Notes under the pieces: model-generated
What the model was told of the DNA's origin: nothing
The model's input: the letters and a program-made list of their open reading frames with translations, nothing else
Database searches by the model: none
Made by a program: the position numbers and the translations under genes
Assembly: GCA_002405485.1 (NCBI GenBank)
Contig: DHLW01000033.1
Span: 1-5,451, forward strand
Source: Phycisphaerales bacterium UBA4658
Lineage (GTDB): Bacteria; Planctomycetota; Phycisphaerae; Phycisphaerales; UBA1924
Length of the DNA stretch: 5,451 bases
Direction: 5' to 3'
In this document: positions 1-5,429 of the stretch, piece after piece
How positions within the stretch are numbered: position 1 is the stretch's first letter
Layout of the letters: every line of letters begins with the position of its first letter

Positions 1-990
1 ATCTGGTGCCGGGTGGGTGCGGCGGGGGTGTTTTGGGTTTCGGGTTGGGTGTTTGGGCGGGGGTTGTGGGTGGGGGGGGGGGTTGGAAATCTGGTGACGT
101 CTGGAAGTCCGGGGGTGAAGATCGCGGGGATGGTGCTGACGCAGTATGCGGGCGTGATGTTGACCACGGCGATGGTGTGGTGCGTGATCGCGTGGAGATG
201 CTTGACAGGCATGCCGCGATGGGCGTCTGGGGCGACGATCGCGGTGGGTGCGGCGGCGCTCGCGTTGATGGTGATGGTTGCCGGAAAGAGCTCGTCGATG
301 GTGTTTGTGCCGCTGGTGTGGGTGGGTATTGCGTGCGGCGTGATGGGCGTATATGCGTGGCGGCGGCTCGTCGCGCTGGATGTCGTGGGGCTTGGCGTGT
401 TGTGGTGCGCGGTGCTGGCATGGGGAGCTGAGCAGTTTGTGCGGGTGGGATGGTCCGACAGTGCGGCGCGGCCGCTGATGCACCCAGGGCTGTGGGTCGC
501 GTTGGTGATGGCGGTCGCGATGGGCTTGTCTGGCGCGTGGTTGGTCGGATGGCGCGCGGGGTTGGCACGGGCGACGGTGAAGGAACTGGCACAAGGCACA
601 GTGGCTGGGAGCCTTGTTCTGTTACTGGTCGCGACGAGCTTTGAGGTGAGTCGCTCGGCGGGAGTGTGGATGCCGCAGGATGAGACGGCGCAGGGCGCGG
701 TGGTGAGCATCTGGTGGGGCGTGTTCGCGGCGTGTCTGCTCGCGGTGGGATTTGGCGCGCGGATGACGATGGTGCGGCGTGCGGGGTTGGTGCTGCTGTT
801 TGCCGCGGCGATCAAGACGGTGGTCTTTGATCTGGCGCAGACGGCGCAGGAGTGGCGGATTGTGTCGATGATCGGGCTGGGACTCACCATGCTTGGGGTG
901 GCGCTGGTGTATGCGCGGGTGTCGGCGCGTGTGGATCGAGCGGCGGAGGATGCGGGTGCGAATGGCGGTGATTCGCCCCCGGGGGTGTGA
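1..990 (+). CDS. DUF2339-like multi-pass membrane protein, C-terminal part (5' end outside window)
   Basis: The frame is open from the first base to TGA at 988-990, so this is probably the C-terminal part of a longer protein; a GTG at 13 is in frame but has no convincing ribosome binding site. Numbering from that GTG (325 residues), I see about nine hydrophobic segments, near residues 46-61, 73-91, 96-116, 122-138, 158-180, 195-210, 229-248, 257-274 and 283-301. The last three carry the pattern I associate with the end of DUF2339 proteins: a W-W-rich helix (SIWWGVFAACLLAVGFGAR), then R-A-G-L with an internal Lys-Thr-Val-Val-Phe-Asp-Leu, then RIVSMIGLGL followed by VYAR. DUF2339 proteins are usually several hundred residues longer, which fits a truncated view. 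Their function is unknown. A short polar tail rich in Ala, Asp and Gly ends the protein. The family call rests on recalled motif shape; being an integral membrane protein is much surer. Confidence 0.8.
   Translation: MWCRVGAAGVFWVSGWVFGRGLWVGGGVGNLVTSGSPGVKIAGMVLTQYAGVMLTTAMVWCVIAWRCLTGMPRWASGATIAVGAAALALMVMVAGKSSSMVFVPLVWVGIACGVMGVYAWRRLVALDVVGLGVLWCAVLAWGAEQFVRVGWSDSAARPLMHPGLWVALVMAVAMGLSGAWLVGWRAGLARATVKELAQGTVAGSLVLLLVATSFEVSRSAGVWMPQDETAQGAVVSIWWGVFAACLLAVGFGARMTMVRRAGLVLLFAAAIKTVVFDLAQTAQEWRIVSMIGLGLTMLGVALVYARVSARVDRAAEDAGANGGDSPPGV
11..86 (+). repeat. G-rich tract with an 11-G run and G-quadruplex-type pattern
   Basis: The coding strand carries a dense series of G runs: 11-13, 15-17, 24-28, 35-37, 42-44, 47-49, 55-57, 59-63, 68-70 and 72-82. 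The last four are separated by loops of 1, 4 and 1 bases, which satisfies the usual G-quadruplex pattern of four runs of three or more G with short loops. The run at 72-82 is 11 uninterrupted G inside the reading frame, where it encodes Gly residues. Such a run is prone to slippage in replication and to miscounting in sequencing. Whether a quadruplex forms is inference. Confidence 0.75.
976..985. repeat. 10-base GC palindrome at the end of the first gene
   Basis: Five C followed directly by five G make a perfect palindrome just before the stop codon at 988. With no loop it is a poor RNA hairpin, and no T-run follows, so I do not call it a terminator. Confidence 0.4.
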
Positions 991-1125
991 AAAGTGGGAG
1001 ATGGCGGAGCGCGTCCCCGCTTTGGGCGGCGATGCATGGGCCGATTCTGCGCGGTTTGGTGAAGAGTTGGACGCGGCTCATGCTTGCAGCAGCGGCGAGC
1101 CGATGGGCAGGCGCGAGTGAGCGTG

Positions 1126-1146
1126 GCCCGCGCGGGGGTCGCGGGC
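1126..1146 (+). other. GC hairpin in the leader of the 1166-1582 gene
   Basis: GCCCGCG (1126-1132) and CGCGGGC (1140-1146) are perfect inverted repeats around a 7-base G-rich loop. The hairpin lies 20 bases before the start at 1166 and 7 bases before the ribosome binding site. It could act as a terminator-like barrier after the first gene or as leader structure; there is no following T-run. In a window this GC-rich, chance stems of this size are common. Confidence 0.35.
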
Positions 1147-1165
1147 GCACATGGGAGGGCATCGC

Positions 1166-1582
1166 ATGGCATCGCGGGATTCGACTCGACAGCCGAAACT
1201 GGATCCGGGCTTTGTGGGCGGGAGCGGATCTGGGGGACCGGCGCACGGGGCGGCGACGGGGCGGCCCGCGGCGCCGACGCCGCAGCGGACGGCACTGTCA
1301 GCGCTGGCGGCGGACACGTCGCGCGTGAAGCCGCTTGTGGGCCAGATGGTGGGCAAGGCGATCGAGTGGAAGCGCACGCCGACGATGACGGGGCAGGGCG
1401 CGACGCACGTGCGGACGTTTCACGCCCGGATGTGTGCCGAGGGTCTGCTGGAGCTGGATCAGCAGATCAACGCGTGGCTGGACGCGCAGCCGCAGATCGA
1501 AGTGAAGAACGTGACGATGGTCGTCGGCGAGTGGCAGGGGAAGGTGAAGGAGCCGACGCTGGTGGTCCAGGTGTGGGTGTGA
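1166..1582 (+). CDS. conserved-looking protein of unknown function, 138 residues
   Basis: I chose ATG 1166 because GGGAGG (1153-1158) sits 7 bases upstream; an in-frame ATG at 1151 would add five residues but has a poorer ribosome binding site. Residues 1-50 are low-complexity (Gly, Ala, Pro, Ser, Thr) and look disordered. Residues 51-138 look folded: a segment with Trp68, then HVRTFHARM (81-89), an amphipathic helix LLELDQQINAWL (94-105), and two likely strands, IEVKNVTMVVGEW (111-123) and a closing TLVVQVWV (131-138). The strand-helix-strand-strand order suggests a small alpha/beta domain. No signal peptide, membrane segment or catalytic motif is visible. The regular pattern resembles small uncharacterised bacterial proteins, but I cannot name a family. 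It stands alone, with the membrane protein gene upstream and nuoC converging on its end. Confidence 0.78.
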   Translation: MASRDSTRQPKLDPGFVGGSGSGGPAHGAATGRPAAPTPQRTALSALAADTSRVKPLVGQMVGKAIEWKRTPTMTGQGATHVRTFHARMCAEGLLELDQQINAWLDAQPQIEVKNVTMVVGEWQGKVKEPTLVVQVWV

Positions 1583-1592
1583 GTGGGTTGGG

Positions 1593-1608
1593 CCCGCCAC
1601 AGGCCGGG
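1593..1608. terminator. possible weak terminator hairpin between convergent genes
   Basis: CCCGCC (1593-1598) can pair with GGCCGGG (1602-1608) around an ACA loop with one bulged C, 10 bases after the stop at 1582. There is no T-run on either side. The 88-base gap between this gene and the nuoC stop also holds two direct copies of GGGACAGT (1613-1620 and 1637-1644). A terminator is expected between convergent genes, but the evidence here is weak. Confidence 0.3.
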
Positions 1609-1670
1609 GGCCGGGACAGTCCACGGGGCGGAGCGCGGGACAGTGCGTGTGGGGAGTGCGGCGGGTTTGG

Positions 1671-2246
1671 TCAGGCGCTGGTGCGATCGACGACGGCGTA
1701 CTGCTCGCGTTCGCCGCGGCCACGGAGGGGATAGTCCTTCCGAAGCGGATGGGCGGGGAACTCCTCCCAGGTGAGGATGCGTCGCAGATCGGGGTGATTG
1801 CGGAAGCGGATGCCGAACATGTCGAAGACCTCGCGCTCGGGCCACTCGGCCCCGGGCCAGAGGTCGCAGGCGGAGTCGACGATGAGCGCGGGATCTTCGC
1901 GGACGCCGCTGGTATCGATCGTCGGGGAGAGGAACGTCTTGACGAAGAACCGATCGTCGCGGTCGAGGCAGATGAGGTTGTAGCCGACGGCGAACCGGCC
2001 GGGCATCTTGGCGGGGTAGTTCAGATAGTCGATTCCGAACACGTCGGAGAGGAACGCGTAGTTGCAGCGCGGATCATCGCGCAAGAAGGTGAGCACGGCG
2101 TGCAGATCCTGCGGTTCGACGATGAGGGTGGACTGCCCTCGAAACTCGGTGCCCCGGAACTTCCTGCCCGGGAAGGCCGCCTTCACGATCGCAAAGGTCG
2201 GGTGGTCCAGGTTCGTCGTCATCGAGGATGCGGCGGGTGTGCTCAC
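1671..2246 (-). CDS. nuoC: NADH-quinone oxidoreductase subunit C (complex I, 30 kDa type)
   Basis: NuoC is part of the peripheral arm of respiratory complex I, which passes electrons from NADH to quinone while pumping ions across the inner membrane. It has no cofactor and helps hold the NuoB/NuoD module. The 191-residue protein shows the family signature near its C terminus: EREVFDMFGI (137-146), HPDLRRIL (151-158) and HPLRKDYPLRG (166-176). The N-terminal half has the usual strand-rich domain with LSDVFGIDY (66-74). The length fits an unfused NuoC rather than a NuoCD fusion. The start is GTG 2246, with AAGGA six bases upstream; ATG 2222 would remove eight residues and has no good ribosome binding site. 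The preceding gene on this strand is not nuoB, and nothing downstream resembles nuoD, so the gene is apart from the usual nuo cluster. An upstream hairpin may limit its translation. Confidence 0.97.
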   Translation of the reverse strand: MSTPAASSMTTNLDHPTFAIVKAAFPGRKFRGTEFRGQSTLIVEPQDLHAVLTFLRDDPRCNYAFLSDVFGIDYLNYPAKMPGRFAVGYNLICLDRDDRFFVKTFLSPTIDTSGVREDPALIVDSACDLWPGAEWPEREVFDMFGIRFRNHPDLRRILTWEEFPAHPLRKDYPLRGRGEREQYAVVDRTSA

Positions 2247-2252
2247 GAGTGA

Positions 2253-2285
2253 TCCTTGAAAGTCGGCGTCAGCCGAGCGTCAAGG
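2253..2285 (-). promoter_or_regulatory. leader hairpin covering the nuoC ribosome binding site
   Basis: Read on the minus strand, CCTTGA (2285-2280) pairs with TCAAGG (2259-2254), and TCGGC (2276-2272) pairs with GCCGA (2267-2263). The two stems are separated by a symmetric 3x3 internal loop and closed by a 4-base loop, giving 11 base pairs. The 3' arm contains most of the AAGGA sequence (2257-2253) that serves the GTG start at 2246. In the folded state the ribosome binding site would be paired. The inverted repeat is seen directly; a regulatory role is inferred. It could instead act as a terminator for the gene ending at 2315, although only a short CTTTC follows the inner stem. Confidence 0.5.
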
Positions 2286-2314
2286 TTAGCGCGCTCCGAG
2301 GCCCGATGGAGGAA

Positions 2315-3037
2315 TCAGGAGGCCTGGGCGATGATGGCGGCGGACTCGGCGGCCCTGGTCTCCGGAATGAGGATCGGAATGCCGGGGGGCAGGGTCTTCT
2401 TGGCGATCGAGGCGATGGTTGCGCCAGGAATGACGCCCTCATCCAGCGGGCAGGGCTTGCAGTAGTCCCTGGGAGAGATGGCGACGCCCGAGACGACGAC
2501 CCCGAAGATCTTGGGCGCGGCGTCGGGAACGCCGGCGACGATGTCTCGGACGAACTCGAAGATCCGGGTGATCTGATCGACGCCGAGCGTGGACTTGGCA
2601 AACAGCGGCGTGAGCATGCTCGCGGGATCGATGAGAACGCGGGCCGGCAACGGCTCGCCCTGAGGGGCGACGATTCGTCGGACGCCGGGAATGTCGCTGA
2701 CGACGTTTCGGGCGTGGGTCCGGATGACCGGAGGCGGGGGCTCGATCCGCTTGAGGGCGTTGGTGAGCGCGTTCCAGCCGACGTTGCCCCAGGTGCGGGG
2801 GTCCGGATTGAAGAGCTCCGCCGCGGCGAGCGCGGGCGAGGTGTCGACCTGCGCGCCGGAACCGGACCAGAGGATCGCGGGGACGCCGACGGGCTTCGGC
2901 ACGCCGGTTGCGGGTAGAGCGATCACGCTGAGTGTTGGCGCATTCCATGCCGACACCTGGTCGTCAGCCCCAGCGAGCGGGCGGACGGGTCCCTCGGCGT
3001 CCGGCAGGACCCAGATTGGATTTGGTGACTCAGCCAT
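2315..3037 (-). CDS. protein of unknown function, 240 residues
   Basis: I do not recognise this protein. ATG 3037 is the first start in the frame, but its ribosome binding site is weak: GGAG lies 13 bases away. The codons favour G or C in third position throughout, unlike the Arg- and Asp-rich readings of the opposite strand here, which supports a real gene. There is no signal peptide or membrane segment. Visible features are an N-terminal Pro- and Trp-containing region, a helical stretch around residues 82-96 ending in a four-Pro run, a central region with likely helices (LFAKSTLGVDQITRIFEFV), a hydrophobic strand IFGVVVSGVAI, and one DYCKPCP motif (Cys-X-X-Cys) near residue 195. A single CxxC pair is not enough to infer metal or redox function. 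It ends 68 bases before the nuoC start on the same strand, so co-transcription is possible. It is divergent from the gene at 3162. Confidence 0.77.
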   Translation of the reverse strand: MAESPNPIWVLPDAEGPVRPLAGADDQVSAWNAPTLSVIALPATGVPKPVGVPAILWSGSGAQVDTSPALAAAELFNPDPRTWGNVGWNALTNALKRIEPPPPVIRTHARNVVSDIPGVRRIVAPQGEPLPARVLIDPASMLTPLFAKSTLGVDQITRIFEFVRDIVAGVPDAAPKIFGVVVSGVAISPRDYCKPCPLDEGVIPGATIASIAKKTLPPGIPILIPETRAAESAAIIAQAS

Positions 3038-3161
3038 AGTGAATCGTTGGCTCCAAAGGTCGTCGGATGCAGGTCCGTTCCGGGGTTACAGCGTCGAGCG
3101 GCCGAAGGACAAGTTTCGATATCGGTCCAAAGCGGTTCCCAAGCCACTTCAAAGGATGAGT
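3038..3161. promoter_or_regulatory. shared divergent intergenic region
   Basis: These 124 bases separate two diverging genes, so promoters for both should lie here. The stretch includes a perfect 8-base palindrome CGATATCG (3117-3124), roughly midway. I could not identify convincing -35 and -10 pairs on either strand. The end holds AAAGGA (3151-3156), the ribosome binding site for the plus-strand gene. Confidence 0.4.
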
Positions 3162-3494
3162 ATGCCAACCCTTGCCCCCCGACTCTCTGCTTTGCTCCCC
3201 AAGGTCCCGGTCAAGATCGACCTGACCTGGCTGAAGGGTCGGGTGGCGGATGAGGGTCTCTCCAGCGCGACGCCTCCGGATGCAGGGTTTCAGGAGAGCG
3301 CGACTCAGGCTTTGCTCATCCGTCAGGTGCTGGAGATGAACGCCCGGGTGTCGGCAGAGTATCTCGCGGAGTTCTCGGTGAGCGAGCTGCGGGCGTATCG
3401 AGACCGGCTCACGATCGCCGAGGCAACCGGACCGGATTCCCGATGGGTTCGCCCAGAGAATACCCGGGCTGTCACCGCTCGCTCGGCTCGTTGA
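3162..3494 (+). CDS. small protein of unknown function, 110 residues
   Basis: I placed the start at ATG 3162, which has AAAGGA five bases upstream; ATG 3156, two codons earlier, overlaps that site. The frame stays open far upstream, but that part lies over the minus-strand gene and is not credible. Residues 1-40 are mixed, with Pro-rich spots and LTWLKGRV (21-28). Residues 43-85 look like two long amphipathic helices: FQESATQALLIRQVLEMNAR, then a second ending SELRAYRDRL. The C-terminal tail (95-110) is basic, with five Arg. No signal peptide, membrane segment or known motif is visible. The helix pair could mediate dimerisation, but that is a guess. The neighbour at 2315-3037 is divergent, so the two may share regulation. 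Confidence 0.68.
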   Translation: MPTLAPRLSALLPKVPVKIDLTWLKGRVADEGLSSATPPDAGFQESATQALLIRQVLEMNARVSAEYLAEFSVSELRAYRDRLTIAEATGPDSRWVRPENTRAVTARSAR

Positions 3495-3501
3495 GAGCGA
3501 G
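3478..3501 (+). terminator. inverted repeat across the stop codon, possible terminator
   Basis: CTCGCTC (3478-3484) and GAGCGAG (3495-3501) are perfect inverted repeats around a 10-base loop that contains the TGA at 3492-3494. TTCCC follows. A competing stem pairs TTGAGA (3491-3496) with TCTCAA (3512-3517), extended by GGC/GCC across a bulge. Either could slow RNA polymerase after the small gene, but neither has a real T-run. Confidence 0.35.
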
Positions 3502-3931
3502 TTCCCACCGTTCTCAAGCCATTGTGCGTCATCGACATGCGCGATGACCCGGGGATTCTGCACAGGCTCCGGGAGCGTGCGCAGGCTCGAGAGTCCATGG
3601 CCCCATGGCGTGTGCGGGCGGCCGCGTGCGGGTGCGAAAATCTGCACGGGCGGTTATGTGACGCTTCGGGTGGACCGATGGGGAGCGAGCGGGTCATCGC
3701 GGCTCCGGCGCAAGTGCTGAAGATCGTCCGGCCTTCGGTCCGATAAGGCATTGTCGGTGTCACGTCTTGCGGCAGCGTGCCGCGAGTGATGGCCCTTCCC
3801 CCGGGCTTGAGCTGGGGCGAGCTGGACCGGAGGTTCGGCTCGGTTCGTGGTCCCGATCGCGTGAACGGACGCTCTCCGGGCAGGAAGCCCGAGGCGTAAG
3901 CGGTGAACACGCGCCCACGAGGAGCGGATCC
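3495..3931. other. gene-free stretch with several small inverted repeats
   Basis: I see no convincing gene in these 437 bases. A 74-codon frame (TTG 3522 to 3746) has no ribosome binding site and no recognisable content. The stretch holds GTCATCG/CGATGAC (3528-3534 and 3542-3548, 7-base loop), two copies of CCATGG (near 3597 and 3605), a strong hairpin at 3766-3786, a CGGGC/GCCCG hairpin with AGGAA in the loop (3877-3891), and CGGATCCG (3925-3932) between the ribosome binding site and start of the next gene. It must contain the promoter and leader of the lipoprotein gene, but no clear -35/-10 pair stands out. A small RNA is possible but unsupported. Confidence 0.5.
3766..3786. other. strong 9-base-pair hairpin with 3-base loop
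   Basis: CTTGCGGCA (3766-3774) pairs with TGCCGCGAG (3778-3786) around GCG, with a single G-T wobble. It is the most regular inverted repeat in the gene-free stretch, about 150 bases before the lipoprotein start. It may be a factor-dependent terminator, leader structure or protein binding site; no T-run follows. Confidence 0.4.
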
Positions 3932-5329
3932 GTGACACTGAAGTACAAGACGACGAGCGGGATGCTGGCGATGGGCCTGGTGGCAGCCTGCGGGCTTGCC
4001 AGCGGGTGCGGATCGGGCACGCGGGCCTTCAAGCAGCCGCAGCCGAATGTTGGTGAGTCGGCTCAGGGCTCGCAAGAGACGGCGCCGGTCGCGGCTACGA
4101 CATCTGGGGCCACTGGCGGAGCCGGGGGGACGACGGCTCAGGGCATGGAGCAGCCGGCGAGCGTGCCGCTGCCGAGCTCGGCGGGATCGGTTCGTCGGAG
4201 CAACGGGAAGCTGGAACCGTTCTGGATCAGCATGATCGCCGAGGCGGATCGGCATATCTGGGACGATCAGGCGGGCAAGGGTCCGGACACGCTGGCGCTG
4301 CAGACGGCCCCGGCGATGGTGCAGCCGCGGCCGACGGGTGATGAGGCGACCGAGGGTCTGAGCCACGTGACGTACGCGCCGGAGGGTGCGGACTTTGACC
4401 CGAGCGTGTCGCGGGATGGGAAGATGATCGTGTTCGCGTCGACGCAGCATCGGCCGACGTCGGACATCTATGTGAAGGCGGTGAACGGGCGGACGGTGAC
4501 GCAGCTCACCGCGGACCCGGCCAACGACGTGATGCCGGCGATCAGCCCGGACGGCGGGCGGATCGCGTTTGCGTCCAATCGGGGCGGGAACTGGGACATT
4601 TTCGTGATGTCGTCCAGCGGCGGGCAGGCGTTGCAACTGAGCAGCGATCCGGCGCATGAGCTGCATCCGTCATGGTCGCCCGACGGCGAGCGGCTGGTGT
4701 TCTGCCGCCTTGGTGAGACCAGCGGACGGTGGGAGATGTGGGTGATGAGCGTGGGCGGGGGGAGCAGCGCCGAGTTTCTGGGCTACGGGATGTTCCCCGA
4801 ATGGTGCCCGGCGGCCAAGACCGGCTCGGACGGGCGGGACCGCATCCTGTTCCAGCGTTCGCGAGAGCGTGGGGACCGGGCGTTCAGTCTGTGGACGATC
4901 GACTATCGCCCGGGGGACGCCTCGAGCCCGACGGAGGTCGTGTCGGCGTCTGGCCAGGCGATGATCAACGGGGCGTGGTCGCCGGACGGCCAGAGGATCG
5001 TGTACTCATCGATCAGCAATCCGAACGATCTGTCGCGATCGGGGGATGGGACGCAGGCCAAGCTGCCGGTGAGCACGCTGTGGATGAGCGGGATCGACGG
5101 GACGCAGCGCGTGGCGCTCACGTCGGGCCCGTTCATGAATCTGATGCCGAGCTGGTCGCGCGACGGGCGGATCTACTTCGTGTCGGACCGGACGGGGGTG
5201 CCGAACGTGTGGTCGATCGGAACGGACAAGGCGGTGCAGGCCGCGACGGGGCGCAAGCCGATGAAGAGCGAGAACACGGACGTTGCGACGGCGCCGACGG
5301 AGTCGGCGGGCGACGCGAGCCAGCCGTGA
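3932..5329 (+). CDS. TolB-like beta-propeller lipoprotein
   Basis: The start is GTG 3932, with AGGAG (3920-3924) seven bases upstream; it gives 465 residues and places a lipoprotein signal at the N terminus. After KYK comes a hydrophobic stretch (residues 10-25) ending LASGC, so lipidation at Cys26 is likely; VAAC at Cys20 is a second candidate. Residues 27-95 are a low-complexity Gly/Ala/Ser/Thr/Gln linker. Six TolB-type (PD40) repeats follow, with cores near residues 155 (FDPSVSRDG), 200 (VMPAISPDG), 245 (HPSWSPDG), 289 (FPEWCP, degenerate and lacking PDG), 346 (NGAWSPDG) and 405 (MPSWSRDG). They should form one six-bladed propeller. The last 30 residues are disordered. TolB is a periplasmic partner of Pal and the Tol complex, but canonical TolB is soluble and has a folded N-terminal domain, absent here. 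No pal or tolA lies in view. A general envelope binding protein is the safer call; the ligand is unknown. Confidence 0.93.
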   Translation: MTLKYKTTSGMLAMGLVAACGLASGCGSGTRAFKQPQPNVGESAQGSQETAPVAATTSGATGGAGGTTAQGMEQPASVPLPSSAGSVRRSNGKLEPFWISMIAEADRHIWDDQAGKGPDTLALQTAPAMVQPRPTGDEATEGLSHVTYAPEGADFDPSVSRDGKMIVFASTQHRPTSDIYVKAVNGRTVTQLTADPANDVMPAISPDGGRIAFASNRGGNWDIFVMSSSGGQALQLSSDPAHELHPSWSPDGERLVFCRLGETSGRWEMWVMSVGGGSSAEFLGYGMFPEWCPAAKTGSDGRDRILFQRSRERGDRAFSLWTIDYRPGDASSPTEVVSASGQAMINGAWSPDGQRIVYSSISNPNDLSRSGDGTQAKLPVSTLWMSGIDGTQRVALTSGPFMNLMPSWSRDGRIYFVSDRTGVPNVWSIGTDKAVQAATGRKPMKSENTDVATAPTESAGDASQP

Positions 5330-5344
5330 TTGACGAACCGAATG

Positions 5345-5375
5345 CGGCCCGCCCGGCGTGAATCCGGCCGGGCCG
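5345..5375 (+). terminator. GC-rich hairpin after the lipoprotein gene
   Basis: Arms at 5345-5356 and 5364-5375 form 11 of 12 possible base pairs (one C-C mismatch) around a 7-base loop, 15 bases after the stop at 5329. This is the strongest terminator-like stem in the window. ATTG rather than a T-run follows, so it may stop transcription inefficiently or with help from a factor. Confidence 0.6.
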
Positions 5376-5397
5376 ATTGCAGACGAAGATCGCTCTT

Positions 5398-5427
5398 GCA
5401 GGACGCGAGGGCAGGACGGGCAGGACG
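5398..5427 (+). repeat. three copies of GCAGGACG before a possible start codon
   Basis: GCAGGACG occurs at 5398-5405, 5411-5418 and 5420-5427. The third copy supplies AGGA four bases before ATG 5430. Spacings of 13 and 9 bases are irregular, so this looks like a short local duplication rather than a regular binding array. Confidence 0.45.
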
Positions 5428-5429
5428 CC

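Noticed and set aside
884..1246. Minus-strand 120-codon frame across the first intergenic gap
   Set aside because: Its content is almost entirely Pro, His, Arg and Ala, and it overlaps the ends of two better-supported plus-strand genes.
1647..2252. A 201-codon plus-strand frame opposite nuoC
   Set aside because: It is rich in Asp, Glu, Gly and Val and mirrors nuoC codons; the nuoC signature motifs are unambiguous.
2228..2917. A 229-codon plus-strand frame opposite the 240-residue gene
   Set aside because: The product is Gly-, Asp- and Arg-rich with no fold-like pattern, as expected of an antisense reading.
3090..3150. Possible extracytoplasmic-sigma promoter (GGAAC on the minus strand) in the divergent region
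   Set aside because: Two GGAAC words occur, but no matching -10 element at proper spacing was found.
2691..3161. Upstream extension of the 110-residue plus-strand gene
   Set aside because: The frame is open, but the extension lies mostly over the minus-strand gene, and AAAGGA at 3151-3156 marks a start at 3162.
3030..3647. A 205-codon minus-strand frame opposite the 110-residue gene
   Set aside because: It is rich in Arg, His and Pro, and its start has no ribosome binding site. The plus-strand reading has helical patterning and a ribosome binding site.
3522..3746. A 74-codon plus-strand frame in the gene-free stretch
   Set aside because: It begins at TTG without a ribosome binding site and its composition shows no structured segment; I left the stretch as non-coding.
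3767..3931. Upstream extension of the lipoprotein frame by 55 codons
   Set aside because: It would bury the signal peptide and lipobox, it starts inside a strong hairpin, and GTG 3932 has a well-placed AGGAG.
3323..4666. A 447-codon minus-strand open frame opposite the lipoprotein gene
   Set aside because: It is dominated by Arg, His and Pro, has no recognisable domain, and overlaps a gene with clear PD40 repeats, a signal peptide and a good ribosome binding site. Long antisense frames are expected at this GC content.
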